A stretch of 26,323 bases of DNA from DASYML01 sp036399835 (GCA_036399835.1 DASWMI010000058.1:1-26323); one strand, 5' to 3'; numbered from the stretch's first letter, positions 15,565 to 24,935 are shown. Notes: generated by a model from the letters alone, not told the origin. Numbers and translations are program-made.

Positions 15565-15781
15565 CGCACACCTATCCGTTCCCTATCCATGAAACGCGGG
15601 CACGAGTCTCTTAAAGGCTTATTTAATTTGGGCCAGCAACGGGCGCAGTCTATGCCGCAAAGCCTGCCAAAGTCAAGTAGAAAAGTCTCGGAAACGGAAT
15701 TGAAATCAGAATTTAAGAAAAACAGAAAACATCCCGCGGGATCGAGTATAAAGCAGCAAGTATCAGCGTCTAAAGCTTGAA
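15352..15781. other. Gene-poor leader region between secF and tonB
   Basis: This 430-bp stretch is AT-richer than the flanking genes. It holds the weak tonB promoter candidate, the possible small ORF and a perfect 12-nt palindrome ATCCCGCGGGAT (15731-15742) that could be an operator. A plus-strand frame (15454-15780) has no family resemblance or ribosome binding site and is not called. Confidence 0.5.
15647..15676 (-). promoter_or_regulatory. Candidate promoter of the ton operon
   Basis: On the minus strand TTGACT (15676-15671), an 18-nt spacer and TAGACT (15652-15647) lie about 310 bp before tonB. The -10 matches 4 of 6 consensus positions, so this is only a candidate. Confidence 0.3.
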
Positions 15782-15829
15782 AGCCGGAGAGGAAAACGCT
15801 TCGCTTCCCTCATCCGGCTCTCCGCCCTG
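15782..15829 (-). terminator. Hairpin terminator downstream of secF
   Basis: AGCCGGA (15782-15788) pairs with TCCGGCT (15823-15829), and the interior GAGG(A)AA...CGCTTCGC...TTCCCTC adds further pairs. It lies 23 bp past the secF stop. In the secF sense the stem is followed by TTTCAAGCTTT. It separates the Sec run from the ton operon. Confidence 0.5.
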
Positions 15830-15851
15830 TGCTCCTGACAAATCTCGTTTT

Positions 15852-16976
15852 TTACGAACGGGCGGCTCCCTGCGGCTCTTTGACGACACCGCCGCCGCTC
15901 GTCCCAGGCCCGCGTCTGCGCGCCGCAGCCCCGCCGCGCTCAGAGCTCGTCCCGCGCGATGCGGCAGGCACGCTCTGCGCCTTCTGAGACGCTCCCAAGC
16001 GCTGTTGCCACCAGACCATGATGGGGCTGGCAACGGCGATTGAAGAGTATGTCCCGAAGGAGATGCCGATCAGCAGCGCGACGGAGAAACCGAAGAGCAC
16101 GTGCCCGCCAAAAAGGACCAGCGCGAGCGCCGAAAGAAAGACCAGACCGGAAGTGATGATCGTGCGCGAGAGCGTCTGGTTGATGGAGTCGTTAGTGATT
16201 TTGTAAAGCGTGTCGCGTCTGCGCAGCCGCAGGTTTTCGCGTATACGGTCGAAGACAACAATGGTGTCGTTGACGGAAAAGCCGACCAGCGTCAGTAGCG
16301 CGGCGATGACCGTCAGGTTGATTTCCCATTGAAAGATTGAGAAGAAGCCGAGCGTCACCAGTACATCGTGAAAGACTGCGATGACGGCTGCCGCGCCGTA
16401 ACTGAGTTCAAAACGGAAGGCTATATAAAGCAGTATGCCGACCAGCGCGGCGAGCGTGACGGCGATGGCGCGACTGCGCAACTCCTGTCCGGCGACAGCG
16501 CCGACCGCTTCAGTCCCGACTATCTTGTAGGCCGCCTGCGGGTCCGAGCTGAGGTCGGTATTCTGGTTCGTCACCTCTGGTCCAAAAGTGTTGAGCGCGG
16601 CACGGACCTTGTTGCGCCCGTCGTCCACCTGCGCCTGGTCCGCGGCCTCGCTCGTGTCCGCAGAGTTGACGCGCGGCAGCTTGATGAGATGCTCGTCGGC
16701 CTTGTCAGTGACCTGCTGTATGACAGCATCATTGATGCCCTGCTTGGCAAGCGCGTCGCGGACTGCTTCGGCGCTGGGCCGCTGCTTAAACTGCACCGTG
16801 ACGACCGTTCCGCCCTTGAAATCAACCCCGAGGTTGAAGGCGTCCGTGCCGCCCGGCACAGCCTGCCTGACGATGGCCGAGAAGAGGCCCAGGAGCATCA
16901 ACAGCACGGAAGCGCCGATAAAGATACGACGATCCGAGAGCCAATCAATATTTACGTTTTTGAAAATCTGAATCAT
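15852..16976 (-). CDS. secF: Protein translocase subunit SecF
   Basis: The product is 374 aa. It is an RND-type inner-membrane protein that, with SecD and YajC, uses proton motive force to help SecYEG export proteins. It has TM1 (about 18-36), the SecF signature LGVDFKGGTVVTVQF (49-63), a periplasmic domain, then five C-terminal helices beginning near VGAVAGQELRSRAIAVTLAAL, with SVNDTIVVFDRIREN in the middle. The C-terminal 40 residues are Gly/Arg/Ala-rich and unusual. The open frame reaches 17057, but those extra 27 codons are read out of the heptamer repeat, so the ATG at 16976 is chosen. The Shine-Dalgarno sequence is weak. Confidence 0.95.
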   Translation of the reverse strand: MIQIFKNVNIDWLSDRRIFIGASVLLMLLGLFSAIVRQAVPGGTDAFNLGVDFKGGTVVTVQFKQRPSAEAVRDALAKQGINDAVIQQVTDKADEHLIKLPRVNSADTSEAADQAQVDDGRNKVRAALNTFGPEVTNQNTDLSSDPQAAYKIVGTEAVGAVAGQELRSRAIAVTLAALVGILLYIAFRFELSYGAAAVIAVFHDVLVTLGFFSIFQWEINLTVIAALLTLVGFSVNDTIVVFDRIRENLRLRRRDTLYKITNDSINQTLSRTIITSGLVFLSALALVLFGGHVLFGFSVALLIGISFGTYSSIAVASPIMVWWQQRLGASQKAQSVPAASRGTSSERGGAAARRRGPGTSGGGVVKEPQGAARS

Positions 16977-16998
16977 GGCAATACACAGAGCGTGATAT

Positions 16999-17064
16999 GT
17001 AACAGGTGACGGGTGACAGGTGACAAGAGAGAAGCTCTTTAACCTGTCACCTGTCACCTGTCAC
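16999..17064. repeat. Heptamer-repeat palindrome between secD and secF
   Basis: Units GTAACAG GTGACGG GTGACAG GTGACAA on the left are mirrored by TGTCACC TGTCACC TGTCACG on the right, around a GAGAGAAGCTC loop. The stem spans about 23 bp with two mismatched or wobble positions. It lies entirely within the 92-bp gap inside the secD-secF operon, with no T-run. Confidence 0.85.
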
Positions 17065-17068
17065 GGGT

Positions 17069-18769
17069 TTAAATGCTGAGCGTTTCGGCTCGCCTTCCTT
17101 TCCGACTCAGAAGCCAGATAAAGATTGTGCGCGAGACGTAGACGGCTGAAAAGAGGTTGACCAGCAGACCGAGCACGAGCGTGACGGCAAAGCCGCGAAT
17201 CGGACCACTCCCGCCGAACATAAAGAGAAAGAGCGAAGAGATGATGGTCGTCACGTGCGTATCGATAATCGTCACGAAGGCGCGTGCGAACCCCTGCTCG
17301 ACGGCTGAGCCGACAGTCTTACCTGTATGCAGCTCTTCGCGTATGCGCTCGAAGATGAGCACGTTGGAGTCAACGGCCATGCCTATCGTGAGGATGATAC
17401 CGGCGATGCCCGGCAGCGTCAGCGTCGCGCCGAAGAGGACCAATCCGGCCATCAGGAGCAGCGTGTTTAAGAGCAGCGCGATAACGGCGTTGACGCCAGC
17501 GCCGCGATAGTAAAAGAGCATGAAGAGGACGACGAAGCCGAGGCCGTAGAGCGAAGCCTTGACGCCTGCGCGTATCGAATCCGCGCCGAGGCTGGGGCCG
17601 ACCGTGCGCTCTTCGAGGTAAGTAATCGGTGCGGGCAAAGCGCCCGAACGCAGGGTGAGCGCCAGGTCTTCAGCAGACTTTTGCGTAAAGCGTCCGCTAA
17701 TCTCACCCGAATCCGTAATCTGCGATTTGATATAGGCGATAGACTTGACTTCATCGTTGAGCACGACGCCCATGTACTCGTTAATATTCGCGCCGGTCCA
17801 CTGCCCGAACTTCTCAGCGCCTCCGGGCTTGAGCGAGAAAGTTATCTGGTAATCGTTGGCGCTGCCGCTGGAGCTGACGGCTTTGGCATCGCGGAGCTGG
17901 TCTCCTTCGATGACGGGCGGATATTCCACGATAACATAGCTCTTAGGCTTGTTCTGGTCCGCCGCAGGCTGCTCGCCCGTAGCATTCGTCGGCTCATCTC
18001 TTTCGGCGTAAGGCACGATCTTGCGATTGGGCGGGAGCGTCCCGCCGAGCGAGCTGAGAGCCTCCTGCTCGGTTGCGAATTTCTGTATCGGCGAAGGGCT
18101 TGGAGGCGTCACGACATGAACGAGCGTGAGCCTTGATTCGGCCTTGAGCAGCTCCTTGACGCGCTCTGGGTCCTGGACGCCGGGCATCTGTAAGAGCAAC
18201 TGGTGCGCGTCCGCCGAGCCGACTGTTTGCAGCTCAGGTTCTGCCACGCCGAAGGCGTTGATACGGCTCAGAATAATATTGTAAGCCTGGTCCACAGCCT
18301 GTTTACTCAAGGCCCTGGCCGCCGGTCCGTTGAGCGTCCAGGTGAGATTGTTGCCGCTCGTCGAAGAGGACCAGTCCGTCAGGTCAACCTTTTTCTTGAC
18401 GGCCTCCGTGATGTCATTGAGCTTCGAGGCATCATCAGCCGGAAGCGTAAAGCTATAACTATTATTCGCCGTGTTAACAACGGCATCTTTGACGCCGAAG
18501 CCTGCTTCCTTGGCGGCCGTCTGCGCCGCGTTAGCGTTGTTGGCCGTCAGCCGCTCAAGAAACTTTTCCGTCTGCACGCGCATCAGCAGGTGCGAGCCGC
18601 CCTTGAGGTCCAGTCCGAGCCGTATGTTGTCTTGTAGTGTGTGCTTGATGCCGGTCCAGCCGAAGTCCTTGAGATGCGGGCGACGGCGCGGGCCGATGAC
18701 GGCATACAAGCCGAGCAGCGTGATGACAAGAATCAGGATAGTGCGCAGAAGTAGATTATGTTTCTTCAT
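17069..18769 (-). CDS. secD: Protein translocase subunit SecD
   Basis: The product is 566 aa. TM1 is at about 8-26 and is followed by the SecD signature IRLGLDLKGGSHLLM (49-63). The P1 periplasmic domain contains INAFGVAEPELQTVGSADAHQLLLQMPGV. A Pro/Ser-rich insertion (about 238-290) is followed by a second conserved block (FGQWTGANINEYMGVVLNDE, FTQKSAEDLALTLRSGALPAP). The membrane part ends with five helices including GMAVDSNVLIFERIREEL. Length and order fit a normal separate SecD. The upstream neighbour is yajC (62 bp) and the downstream neighbour is secF. The last codons are AGC ATT TAA. Confidence 0.96.
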   Translation of the reverse strand: MKKHNLLLRTILILVITLLGLYAVIGPRRRPHLKDFGWTGIKHTLQDNIRLGLDLKGGSHLLMRVQTEKFLERLTANNANAAQTAAKEAGFGVKDAVVNTANNSYSFTLPADDASKLNDITEAVKKKVDLTDWSSSTSGNNLTWTLNGPAARALSKQAVDQAYNIILSRINAFGVAEPELQTVGSADAHQLLLQMPGVQDPERVKELLKAESRLTLVHVVTPPSPSPIQKFATEQEALSSLGGTLPPNRKIVPYAERDEPTNATGEQPAADQNKPKSYVIVEYPPVIEGDQLRDAKAVSSSGSANDYQITFSLKPGGAEKFGQWTGANINEYMGVVLNDEVKSIAYIKSQITDSGEISGRFTQKSAEDLALTLRSGALPAPITYLEERTVGPSLGADSIRAGVKASLYGLGFVVLFMLFYYRGAGVNAVIALLLNTLLLMAGLVLFGATLTLPGIAGIILTIGMAVDSNVLIFERIREELHTGKTVGSAVEQGFARAFVTIIDTHVTTIISSLFLFMFGGSGPIRGFAVTLVLGLLVNLFSAVYVSRTIFIWLLSRKGRRAETLSI

Positions 18770-18831
18770 AACTGATGGAGCAAAGGCGCGACCGGAGGGC
18801 GGCGCACGATTTGAGCAAAGCTATTGAACCG

Positions 18832-19137
18832 CTATTTCTTCTCCTCTTCCGGCTGGACCCCGGCGACAGCCGAGCGCGCGACTTCGAGGATGGATTTGTC
18901 TGCGCTGCGAATCAGAAAACTGGTCTCGCGGACAGCCGAGATGGTGCCGATGACGCCGCCCGTCGTGATGACCTTATCGCCAGCCTTGAGGTTGGCGATA
19001 GTCTCTTGCAGCTCTCGCTGGCGCTTCTTCTGCGGCATGATGAGCAGAAAATAGAAGACGACGAAAATCAGTATCATCGGGACGAACCCGCCGATTGCGC
19101 CGCCCAGTCCTTGAAAGAAAAGTAGGATGATGTTCAT
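18832..19137 (-). CDS. yajC: Preprotein translocase subunit YajC
   Basis: The product is 101 aa, typical for YajC. It has one membrane helix (about 19-35, VPMILIFVVFYFLLIMP) followed at once by the hallmark PQKKRQRELQETIANLKAGDKVITTGGVIGTI (split here: PQKKRQRE and LKAGDKVITTGG). The C-terminus is Glu/Lys-rich. It is an accessory subunit of SecDF and lies directly before secD in the expected order. The ribosome binding site before the ATG is weak. Confidence 0.95.
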   Translation of the reverse strand: MNIILLFFQGLGGAIGGFVPMILIFVVFYFLLIMPQKKRQRELQETIANLKAGDKVITTGGVIGTISAVRETSFLIRSADKSILEVARSAVAGVQPEEEKK

Positions 19138-19291
19138 CAGGTTCAGGGTTTATGACAAAAGTTATTCTTGTGTGCGAGGCCAAAGCACGAAGAGGCGCGT
19201 CAGGCGTGCGGCTTCAGCGTCCTCAGCTTGGCGCGCGCTGGCTGGCGCGCTCGCAGCTCGCCCGCGAAAAGGGGTGCGCGCCTCCCTCTGG

Positions 19292-20473
19292 TCACTCAAC
19301 GCCGGAGCCAATCCCCTCTAGGAACTCCCGCCGAAATCGCGTGAAATTGCCAGACCGGATAGCTTGCCTTACGCGCCGCATGGTGTCAAGGAAGAAGGCG
19401 AGGTTGTGATGTGTGATGAGTATGCTGGCGAGCATTTCGCCCGTCTGGTAGAGATGCCGTAGATAGGCGCGCGAGTGGCGCTGGCAGACAGAGCACGAGC
19501 AGGCTTCATCAACCGGGCGCGGGTCGCGTGCCCACTGCGCATTCTTGATATTGAGCTTGCCGCGAGAGGTAAAGGCCTGTCCCGTGCGCCCGTTGCGCGT
19601 CGGGAGGACGCAATCGAACATATCCACGCCGCGCGCCACCGCTTCAACCAGGTCTTCGGGCGTCCCGACGCCCATCAGATAACGCGGCTTCCCAAAGGGC
19701 ATGAGCGGCGCGATCTCCTGGACCACCTCGTACATCAGAATCTTCTCTTCGCCCACGCTGAGGCCGCCGATAGCATAGCCGTCAAATTCGGTCTCAACGG
19801 TGCGCTCAAGGCTCTCTCGCCGCAGGTCCAGATGCGCCGCCCCCTGGACTATGCCAAAGAGCGCCTGCGCGCCGCTCAAGCCTTCGAGCGGCTCAAGCCT
19901 TCCGGTATCCATCCCTTCGAGCTGCAAGGCATCGAACCTCCGGCGCGAGCGCCTGGCCCAGCGCGCGGTCAGCTCCATACTGGCACGCGCCTCCGTGTGC
20001 GAGGCTTGACCGGGCGCGCACTCGTCGAAGACCATAGAGATGTCTGAGCCGAGCGCGGCCTGGACTTCCATAGAGACTTCGGGCGAGAGAAAACGCAGGC
20101 TCCCGTCAACATGCGAGCGAAACTGTGTCCCCTCTTCGCTAATCTTGCGCAGCGCGCCCAGGCTCCAGACCTGAAACCCGCCGGAATCCGTCAGCAGCGC
20201 ACGCTCCCAACCGATAAACCGGTGCAGCCCGCCGCAAGCCCTGATCGTCTCAGCACCCGGACGCAGCCACAGGTGATAAGTGTTGCCGAGGATGATGCGC
20301 GCATCCAGCTCTCCGGATTCGAGCGCCTCGAAGCGCGTGCCCTTGACCGTGCCGAGCGTGCCGACGGGCATAAAGACCGGAGTCTCGATCATGGCCCGCC
20401 GCGTTTGCAAAAGCCCCGCGCGCGCCTCGCCCTCCTGTGCCAGGATTTGAAAGTTAAGAGCCTGCTGGTCCAT
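19292..20473 (-). CDS. tgt: tRNA-guanine transglycosylase
   Basis: The product is 393 aa. It exchanges guanine-34 for preQ1 in tRNAs with GUN anticodons (the queuosine pathway, in the cytosol). Visible features are the general-base Asp96 in LLTDSGGFQ, the substrate loop GIVQGA, GYAIGGLSVGE, the nucleophile Asp287 in MFDCVLPTRNGR, and a zinc site C-x-C-x2-C (325, 327, 330) with His356 in ITHHN. Its ATG overlaps the TGA of the upstream histidine kinase (TGATG), so translation is probably coupled. yajC follows, which matches the widespread tgt-yajC-secD-secF order. The last residues (GIGSGVE) lie near a GC-rich intergenic region with GCGCGC repeats. Confidence 0.97.
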   Translation of the reverse strand: MDQQALNFQILAQEGEARAGLLQTRRAMIETPVFMPVGTLGTVKGTRFEALESGELDARIILGNTYHLWLRPGAETIRACGGLHRFIGWERALLTDSGGFQVWSLGALRKISEEGTQFRSHVDGSLRFLSPEVSMEVQAALGSDISMVFDECAPGQASHTEARASMELTARWARRSRRRFDALQLEGMDTGRLEPLEGLSGAQALFGIVQGAAHLDLRRESLERTVETEFDGYAIGGLSVGEEKILMYEVVQEIAPLMPFGKPRYLMGVGTPEDLVEAVARGVDMFDCVLPTRNGRTGQAFTSRGKLNIKNAQWARDPRPVDEACSCSVCQRHSRAYLRHLYQTGEMLASILITHHNLAFFLDTMRRVRQAIRSGNFTRFRREFLEGIGSGVE

Positions 20474-23409
20474 CAGATAGAAAATTCATTTTGGCTTGCG
20501 CGCTGCTGGTCCACCTTCGGCTCAGGCTCCAGGACGGGCAGGCGAACTCTAAAGCTCGCGCCTCCTCCTTCGTCGCTACGCGCCTCCGCGTGGCCGCCGT
20601 GCGCTTCGACCAGCTCTTTGACGAGCGCGAGGCCGATGCCGAGGCCGCCGTGCCTTCTGGTTGAAGAGGCGTCCGCCTGACGAAAGCGGTCCCAGATGTA
20701 GGGCAGGAAATCCTGCGGGATACCCTCGCCCGTATCATCTACTTCGAGGACGATCCAGCGCGCCGCACGGCTGCCTTCCGGAATCAGGACTCCCCTTTCG
20801 TCAACGAGCCGCGAGCGCACGGTGATGCGGCCTCCGGCGGGCGTAAATTTGATGGCGTTGTTGAGCAGGTTCCAGAGCACCTGCTGGATGCGATGCGGGT
20901 CAACGCTGATTAGAGGCAGGCTATCTTCAAGCTCCGTCAGCAAGTCGAGTTGATGTTCAGCGACCGATTGCCGCACGGCCTGCAAGGCTTCCAGAATAAT
21001 CGTATTGATGTTCGCGCGCTTACGCTCAAGCTGTAGGCCGCGCCGCTGTATGCGCGAGAGGTCCAGCAGGTCCGAGATCAACTGCGTAAGCGAGTCCGTA
21101 GAATTTTTAATCACGCCGATGCCGTCCGCCAGCTCTTCATCAAAGGCGACGGCCTCGTTCTCGCCGAGCAGCTCGACCCAGCCCTGTATGGCCGTCAGCG
21201 GCGTGCGCAGCTCGTGCGAGAGCGTGGCGAGAAACTCATCCTTGAGCCGGTTGGCTTCGCGCAGCTCTGAGATAAGCCGCGCGTTTTCCAGCGTCGAGCC
21301 GATCTGCGTGGCGACAGCCGTGAGCAGGTCTATGTCGTCGGCCAGCCAGCGTCTGTACTCTCTGGTCTGGTGCGCGCTGAGCGACCCGATAACGCGCCCG
21401 CGATGCATGATGGGCACGACAGCGAGGCTTTTAAGCTCCATCCTCTCGATTAAATCCATATACTCGCCCGCCAGTTCGTGCGCGAAAACATCAGGCACGA
21501 CGAAGGGTCTGCGATTAATCTTAATCCAGTAGGCGACGGGCGAGCGTTCCTTGATTTCCGTCTCATGCGTGATGGGCGCGACCCCCGCGGCGCACCACTC
21601 GCCCAGAAACTCCGTCCGCTCCTGGTCCGGAAAGAGAGTGGCGATGCAGCGGTCCAGCCCCATCACTTCGCCGACGCGCTCGATGACAATCTCTATCCCG
21701 CGCGTCGCATCGTCGGCGTGCTGCAAAGCGAGCAGCAAGCGATTGACGATGGCTTCGCGCTCGGCCTGAGCTTGAATCGTGGTGAAGAGACGCGCGTTGG
21801 CGATGGTTTCGGCGGCCTGCGCGGCGAAGATTTCCAGGAGGCGCACGTCTCGCTCGCGAAAACCGCCGGGACGATTGGCGACATAGATAAAGCCTATCAG
21901 CTCTCGCTTGATGCGCAAGGGGACGCCGATCACGGAGCGTATGCCGTAACGCTCTATAAAGTTTTGATTAAAGCGCGTGTCATGGGCGGGGTCGTTTGAG
22001 AAGAAAGGCTCATCGGTCCTAAAGATGTAAGCGCTGCTGCCATCCTTATCGAGCGTAAAGCGAAACTCTTGAATCAGCTCAGGCAGAATGTTATAGCTCG
22101 GCGCTTCGGCGCGCACCTGGTTCAAGCGTCGGTCATAGGTCGCCAGCAAACATCTCTCAGCGCCGATTAATTCGGCGATGGCTCGCGTCAGGTTGCCGTA
22201 AATATCCGAAGTATCCTTGAGGGTCGAGAAGGCGCGAGAGATTTTGTAAAGCCCCTCAAGCTCTTCGCCGCGACGACGGCTCGCTTCATAAAGACGCGCG
22301 TTGGTGAGTGCGGCGGAGACGTGCGCCGCGACCGCCGCCATCAGCCTGCCGTCATCCTCGGTCCAACGGCGCGGCCCTGCGCAATCCTGCACCTCCAGCC
22401 AGCCTCTGTGCTGACCCCCTATGCTGACCGGAGCGGAGAGCGCGGCACGCGCTGCGAGGCGTTTGTAGAGCTGGACCAGCTCATCCTGGTCCAGTTCATG
22501 GAGGTCTGCGACCATGACGGGCTGATCACTTTCGAGCACTCTCTGCGCATACTCGCTCGCGCGAAAAGGGATGCGATGCCCGCGCAGCGAAGCGACCTCC
22601 GGGCGCGCGCGATATTCATAACTGACCAGCGCGTAGCCGCTCTGCGGCTCGAAGAGCGTAATGTGGCAGCGGGCCGCATTGAGCGCAGCGCCGAGCATAT
22701 CCACTGTCTCCTGCAAGGCAGAAGTCGGGTCGAGCGAGCCTGAGAGCTTGCGGCCAATACGTCCGGCCAGCTCTTCGCGCCGCGCGACGGCCTCCATCTG
22801 GCGCGAGCGGAGTTCCGTCTGTTCCAGCAGCAGAATCTTTTCGATGGCGATGGCGAGCGGGGGCGCTAAGCGTTCGAGTGCGAGCAGGTGCTTGCGCTCG
22901 TAAGCGTCCGGCGTGCGGCTCGTCAGGTTGAGGCTTCCGATTGGACCATGCGTGGAAAAGAGCGGGCAGCAGACGGCTGAACGAAAGCTCTCGCGCTGTA
23001 AGTCGTCATAAGTATTAAAGCGCGTCTCCGTGCTCAGCTCAGGAATAACGATCATCTCCTGCGCCTTGAGAGCCAGTTCCGTGACAGAGCCGCGCAGGAC
23101 AGCCACCGCTCCGAGCGCGAGCGAGCCTGCATGCTCGCCCGACAGAGCGAAGACGCGCAGGTGCTCAGAGTCTTCCTCGCAGAGCGCGATGGAGGCACGG
23201 TCAAACGGAATCAGCGAGCGCATCTGCTCGGTCGCTAACCCGAAGACCTCTTCTATCGTGCGGCTGGAATTGACCGCGGCGACGACGCGATTGACGACTT
23301 CGAGCTGCTCCGTCGCCTCGCGCAGGTAATCGAAGAGCGCGCTCGTCTCTGCGCTCGTCACTGTGTCGGGTTCCGGTTCGACACTAAATTTTGTGTCGTA
23401 CTCGCTCAT
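20473..23409 (-). CDS. Soluble multi-GAF sensor histidine kinase
   Basis: The product is 978 aa with no membrane segments. Four consecutive GAF-like modules can be seen: about 45-190, 225-370, 395-540 and 565-710. Each ends in a helix of the type ALTNARLYEASRR or TIANARLF. A HisKA domain follows with SHELRTPL (phosphoacceptor His732) and a HATPase_c domain with N box NLLNNAIKF (847-855), G1 DDTGEGIP (891-898) and G2 GGLGIGLAL (921-929). No receiver domain or adjacent response regulator gene is present, so the partner must be elsewhere. It starts 2 nt after the der stop and overlaps the tgt start, which places a signalling protein inside a translation/export gene run. Ligands of the GAF domains cannot be inferred. 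Confidence 0.94.
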   Translation of the reverse strand: MSEYDTKFSVEPEPDTVTSAETSALFDYLREATEQLEVVNRVVAAVNSSRTIEEVFGLATEQMRSLIPFDRASIALCEEDSEHLRVFALSGEHAGSLALGAVAVLRGSVTELALKAQEMIVIPELSTETRFNTYDDLQRESFRSAVCCPLFSTHGPIGSLNLTSRTPDAYERKHLLALERLAPPLAIAIEKILLLEQTELRSRQMEAVARREELAGRIGRKLSGSLDPTSALQETVDMLGAALNAARCHITLFEPQSGYALVSYEYRARPEVASLRGHRIPFRASEYAQRVLESDQPVMVADLHELDQDELVQLYKRLAARAALSAPVSIGGQHRGWLEVQDCAGPRRWTEDDGRLMAAVAAHVSAALTNARLYEASRRRGEELEGLYKISRAFSTLKDTSDIYGNLTRAIAELIGAERCLLATYDRRLNQVRAEAPSYNILPELIQEFRFTLDKDGSSAYIFRTDEPFFSNDPAHDTRFNQNFIERYGIRSVIGVPLRIKRELIGFIYVANRPGGFRERDVRLLEIFAAQAAETIANARLFTTIQAQAEREAIVNRLLLALQHADDATRGIEIVIERVGEVMGLDRCIATLFPDQERTEFLGEWCAAGVAPITHETEIKERSPVAYWIKINRRPFVVPDVFAHELAGEYMDLIERMELKSLAVVPIMHRGRVIGSLSAHQTREYRRWLADDIDLLTAVATQIGSTLENARLISELREANRLKDEFLATLSHELRTPLTAIQGWVELLGENEAVAFDEELADGIGVIKNSTDSLTQLISDLLDLSRIQRRGLQLERKRANINTIILEALQAVRQSVAEHQLDLLTELEDSLPLISVDPHRIQQVLWNLLNNAIKFTPAGGRITVRSRLVDERGVLIPEGSRAARWIVLEVDDTGEGIPQDFLPYIWDRFRQADASSTRRHGGLGIGLALVKELVEAHGGHAEARSDEGGGASFRVRLPVLEPEPKVDQQRASQNEFSI

Positions 23410-23411
23410 AC

Positions 23412-24854
23412 TCAGGATGCGGTCTTTTCCTTACTCTTGCGATGACGCTCGATGAGTCGCAGCGGAGTGGCGAAGAAATCGAACTCTTCGCGGAGGCGGT
23501 TTTGCAGATGTCGCTCGTAGGAAAAATGCAGGCCCGGTCTGCCGCCCGCCGTAAAGAGGACGAAAGTCGGAGGACGCACGCCCGCCTGTGTCATATAAAG
23601 AATACGCAGGCGCGAGACGCCGCCTTTGACCGGCGCGGGCGTTGCGCCGCCGCGCGGCTGCGAGACGTGTTGCTCAAAGAAAGCGTTGAGCTGCGCGGTT
23701 GGGACGCGGCGATTGCGTGCCTCGTTGGCGCGCAGGGCGAGCGGCAGAATTCTCTCGACGCGCTGGCCCGTCAGCGCGGAGATGGTGATGACGGGTGCCC
23801 AGCTCAGGAACTTCATCTTGTCGCGCAAGTTCCGCTCAAACTCCGCGGGCGTGCCGGTCTCTTTATTCGGGAGAGCGTCCCACTTATTGACCGCGATGAT
23901 GACGGAGCAGCCAGCCTCGACCGCGTAACCTGCGATATGAGCGTCGAGCGCCGCCACGCCTTCCACCGCATCAATGACGAGGATAGCGACATCTGCGCGT
24001 TCCAGCGCACGCCGCGCCATGACGACCGAAAGCTTCTCAGCCATCTCCTGCGTCTTGCCCTTACGCCGTATGCCAGCCGTATCCACTATACGCAGCGGCT
24101 GCCCCTCAACTTCCAGCTCAGTATCCACGGCATCGCGCGTCGTGCCCGCGACCGGAGAGACGATGACGCGCTCTTCGCCGAGCAGCCGGTTTAAGAGCGA
24201 AGACTTGCCGACATTCGGGCGGCCTATAATCGCGAGGCCCACTTCACGCGTGCGGCTCTCGCTTTCCGCTCCCGTTGGACCAGTCTCAAACTTTTCGATG
24301 AGAGCATCGAGCAGCTCGCCGAGACCGTTGCTCTGCTCAGCCGAGATGGGAAAAACCTCCTCGAAGCCGAAGCGGTAAAACTCGCCCGCGTGAGCATCTA
24401 TACGCGCCGCGTCAGCCTTGTTGGCGGCGACCAGCACGCGCTTGCCCGTCGAGCGCAGCAGCCGCGCCAGCTCTTCATCAAGCGGCGTCACGCCCTGGCG
24501 CGCATCCACAACCCAAACCAGCGCCTGCGCCTCTGTGATGGCAGCCTCCGCCTGCTTCAAGATATTGGCAGGGATAACGGCATCGTCATCAGGGACTATG
24601 CCGCCCGTATCTACAATCGAAAAACGGCGACCGGACCATTCCGCCTCCCCGTAGATACGGTCGCGCGTAATCCCCGGCTCATCTCCGACAATCGCGCGCC
24701 GCTCTCCCGTCAGCCGGTTAAAGAGGGTGGACTTGCCCACGTTGGGCCGTCCCACGATGGCGACCAGCGGCAAGGGCGCACGCGTCTCCGGAGGGCGCTC
24801 AAGCGACCCTGCGTTTTCCGCACCCGGCAATGATTCCTCTCGACCGACAGGCAT
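23412..24854 (-). CDS. der: Ribosome-assembly GTPase Der (EngA)
   Basis: The product is 480 aa with the unique double GTPase layout of Der, required for 50S maturation. Domain 1 has G1 GRPNVGKS (35-42), DTGG and NKADA. Domain 2 has GRPNVGKSSLLNRLLGEE, VDTAGIRRKGK and NKWD. A KH-like C-terminal domain ends in a basic tail (RHRKSKEK). The frame is open to a TTG at 25010, which would add 52 residues unlike any Der, while AGAGG lies before the ATG at 24854. A candidate promoter at 24936-24965 would lie inside that extension, so the shorter start is chosen. First gene of the der-kinase-tgt-yajC-secD-secF run. Confidence 0.95.
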   Translation of the reverse strand: MPVGREESLPGAENAGSLERPPETRAPLPLVAIVGRPNVGKSTLFNRLTGERRAIVGDEPGITRDRIYGEAEWSGRRFSIVDTGGIVPDDDAVIPANILKQAEAAITEAQALVWVVDARQGVTPLDEELARLLRSTGKRVLVAANKADAARIDAHAGEFYRFGFEEVFPISAEQSNGLGELLDALIEKFETGPTGAESESRTREVGLAIIGRPNVGKSSLLNRLLGEERVIVSPVAGTTRDAVDTELEVEGQPLRIVDTAGIRRKGKTQEMAEKLSVVMARRALERADVAILVIDAVEGVAALDAHIAGYAVEAGCSVIIAVNKWDALPNKETGTPAEFERNLRDKMKFLSWAPVITISALTGQRVERILPLALRANEARNRRVPTAQLNAFFEQHVSQPRGGATPAPVKGGVSRLRILYMTQAGVRPPTFVLFTAGGRPGLHFSYERHLQNRLREEFDFFATPLRLIERHRKSKEKTAS

Positions 24855-24935
24855 CTTCACACAAACCTCTGTTTCCCACTGCTCTCTTAAATGAAGAAGG
24901 GAGGCGGCACTAAAATTTTCTTCTGGGGCGTATCC

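Noticed and set aside
15454..15780. 108-codon plus-strand ORF between tonB and secF
   Set aside because: No ribosome binding site, Lys/Ser-rich low-information sequence, and it runs against the candidate promoter and the operon direction.
16977..17057. 27-codon extension of secF
   Set aside because: It reads through the heptamer palindrome, and known SecF proteins start close to MIQIFKN.
6629..17064. CRISPR array interpretation of the repeated intergenic units
   Set aside because: Units are 7 nt, contiguous and palindromic across a loop, with no spacers of uniform length and no cas genes.
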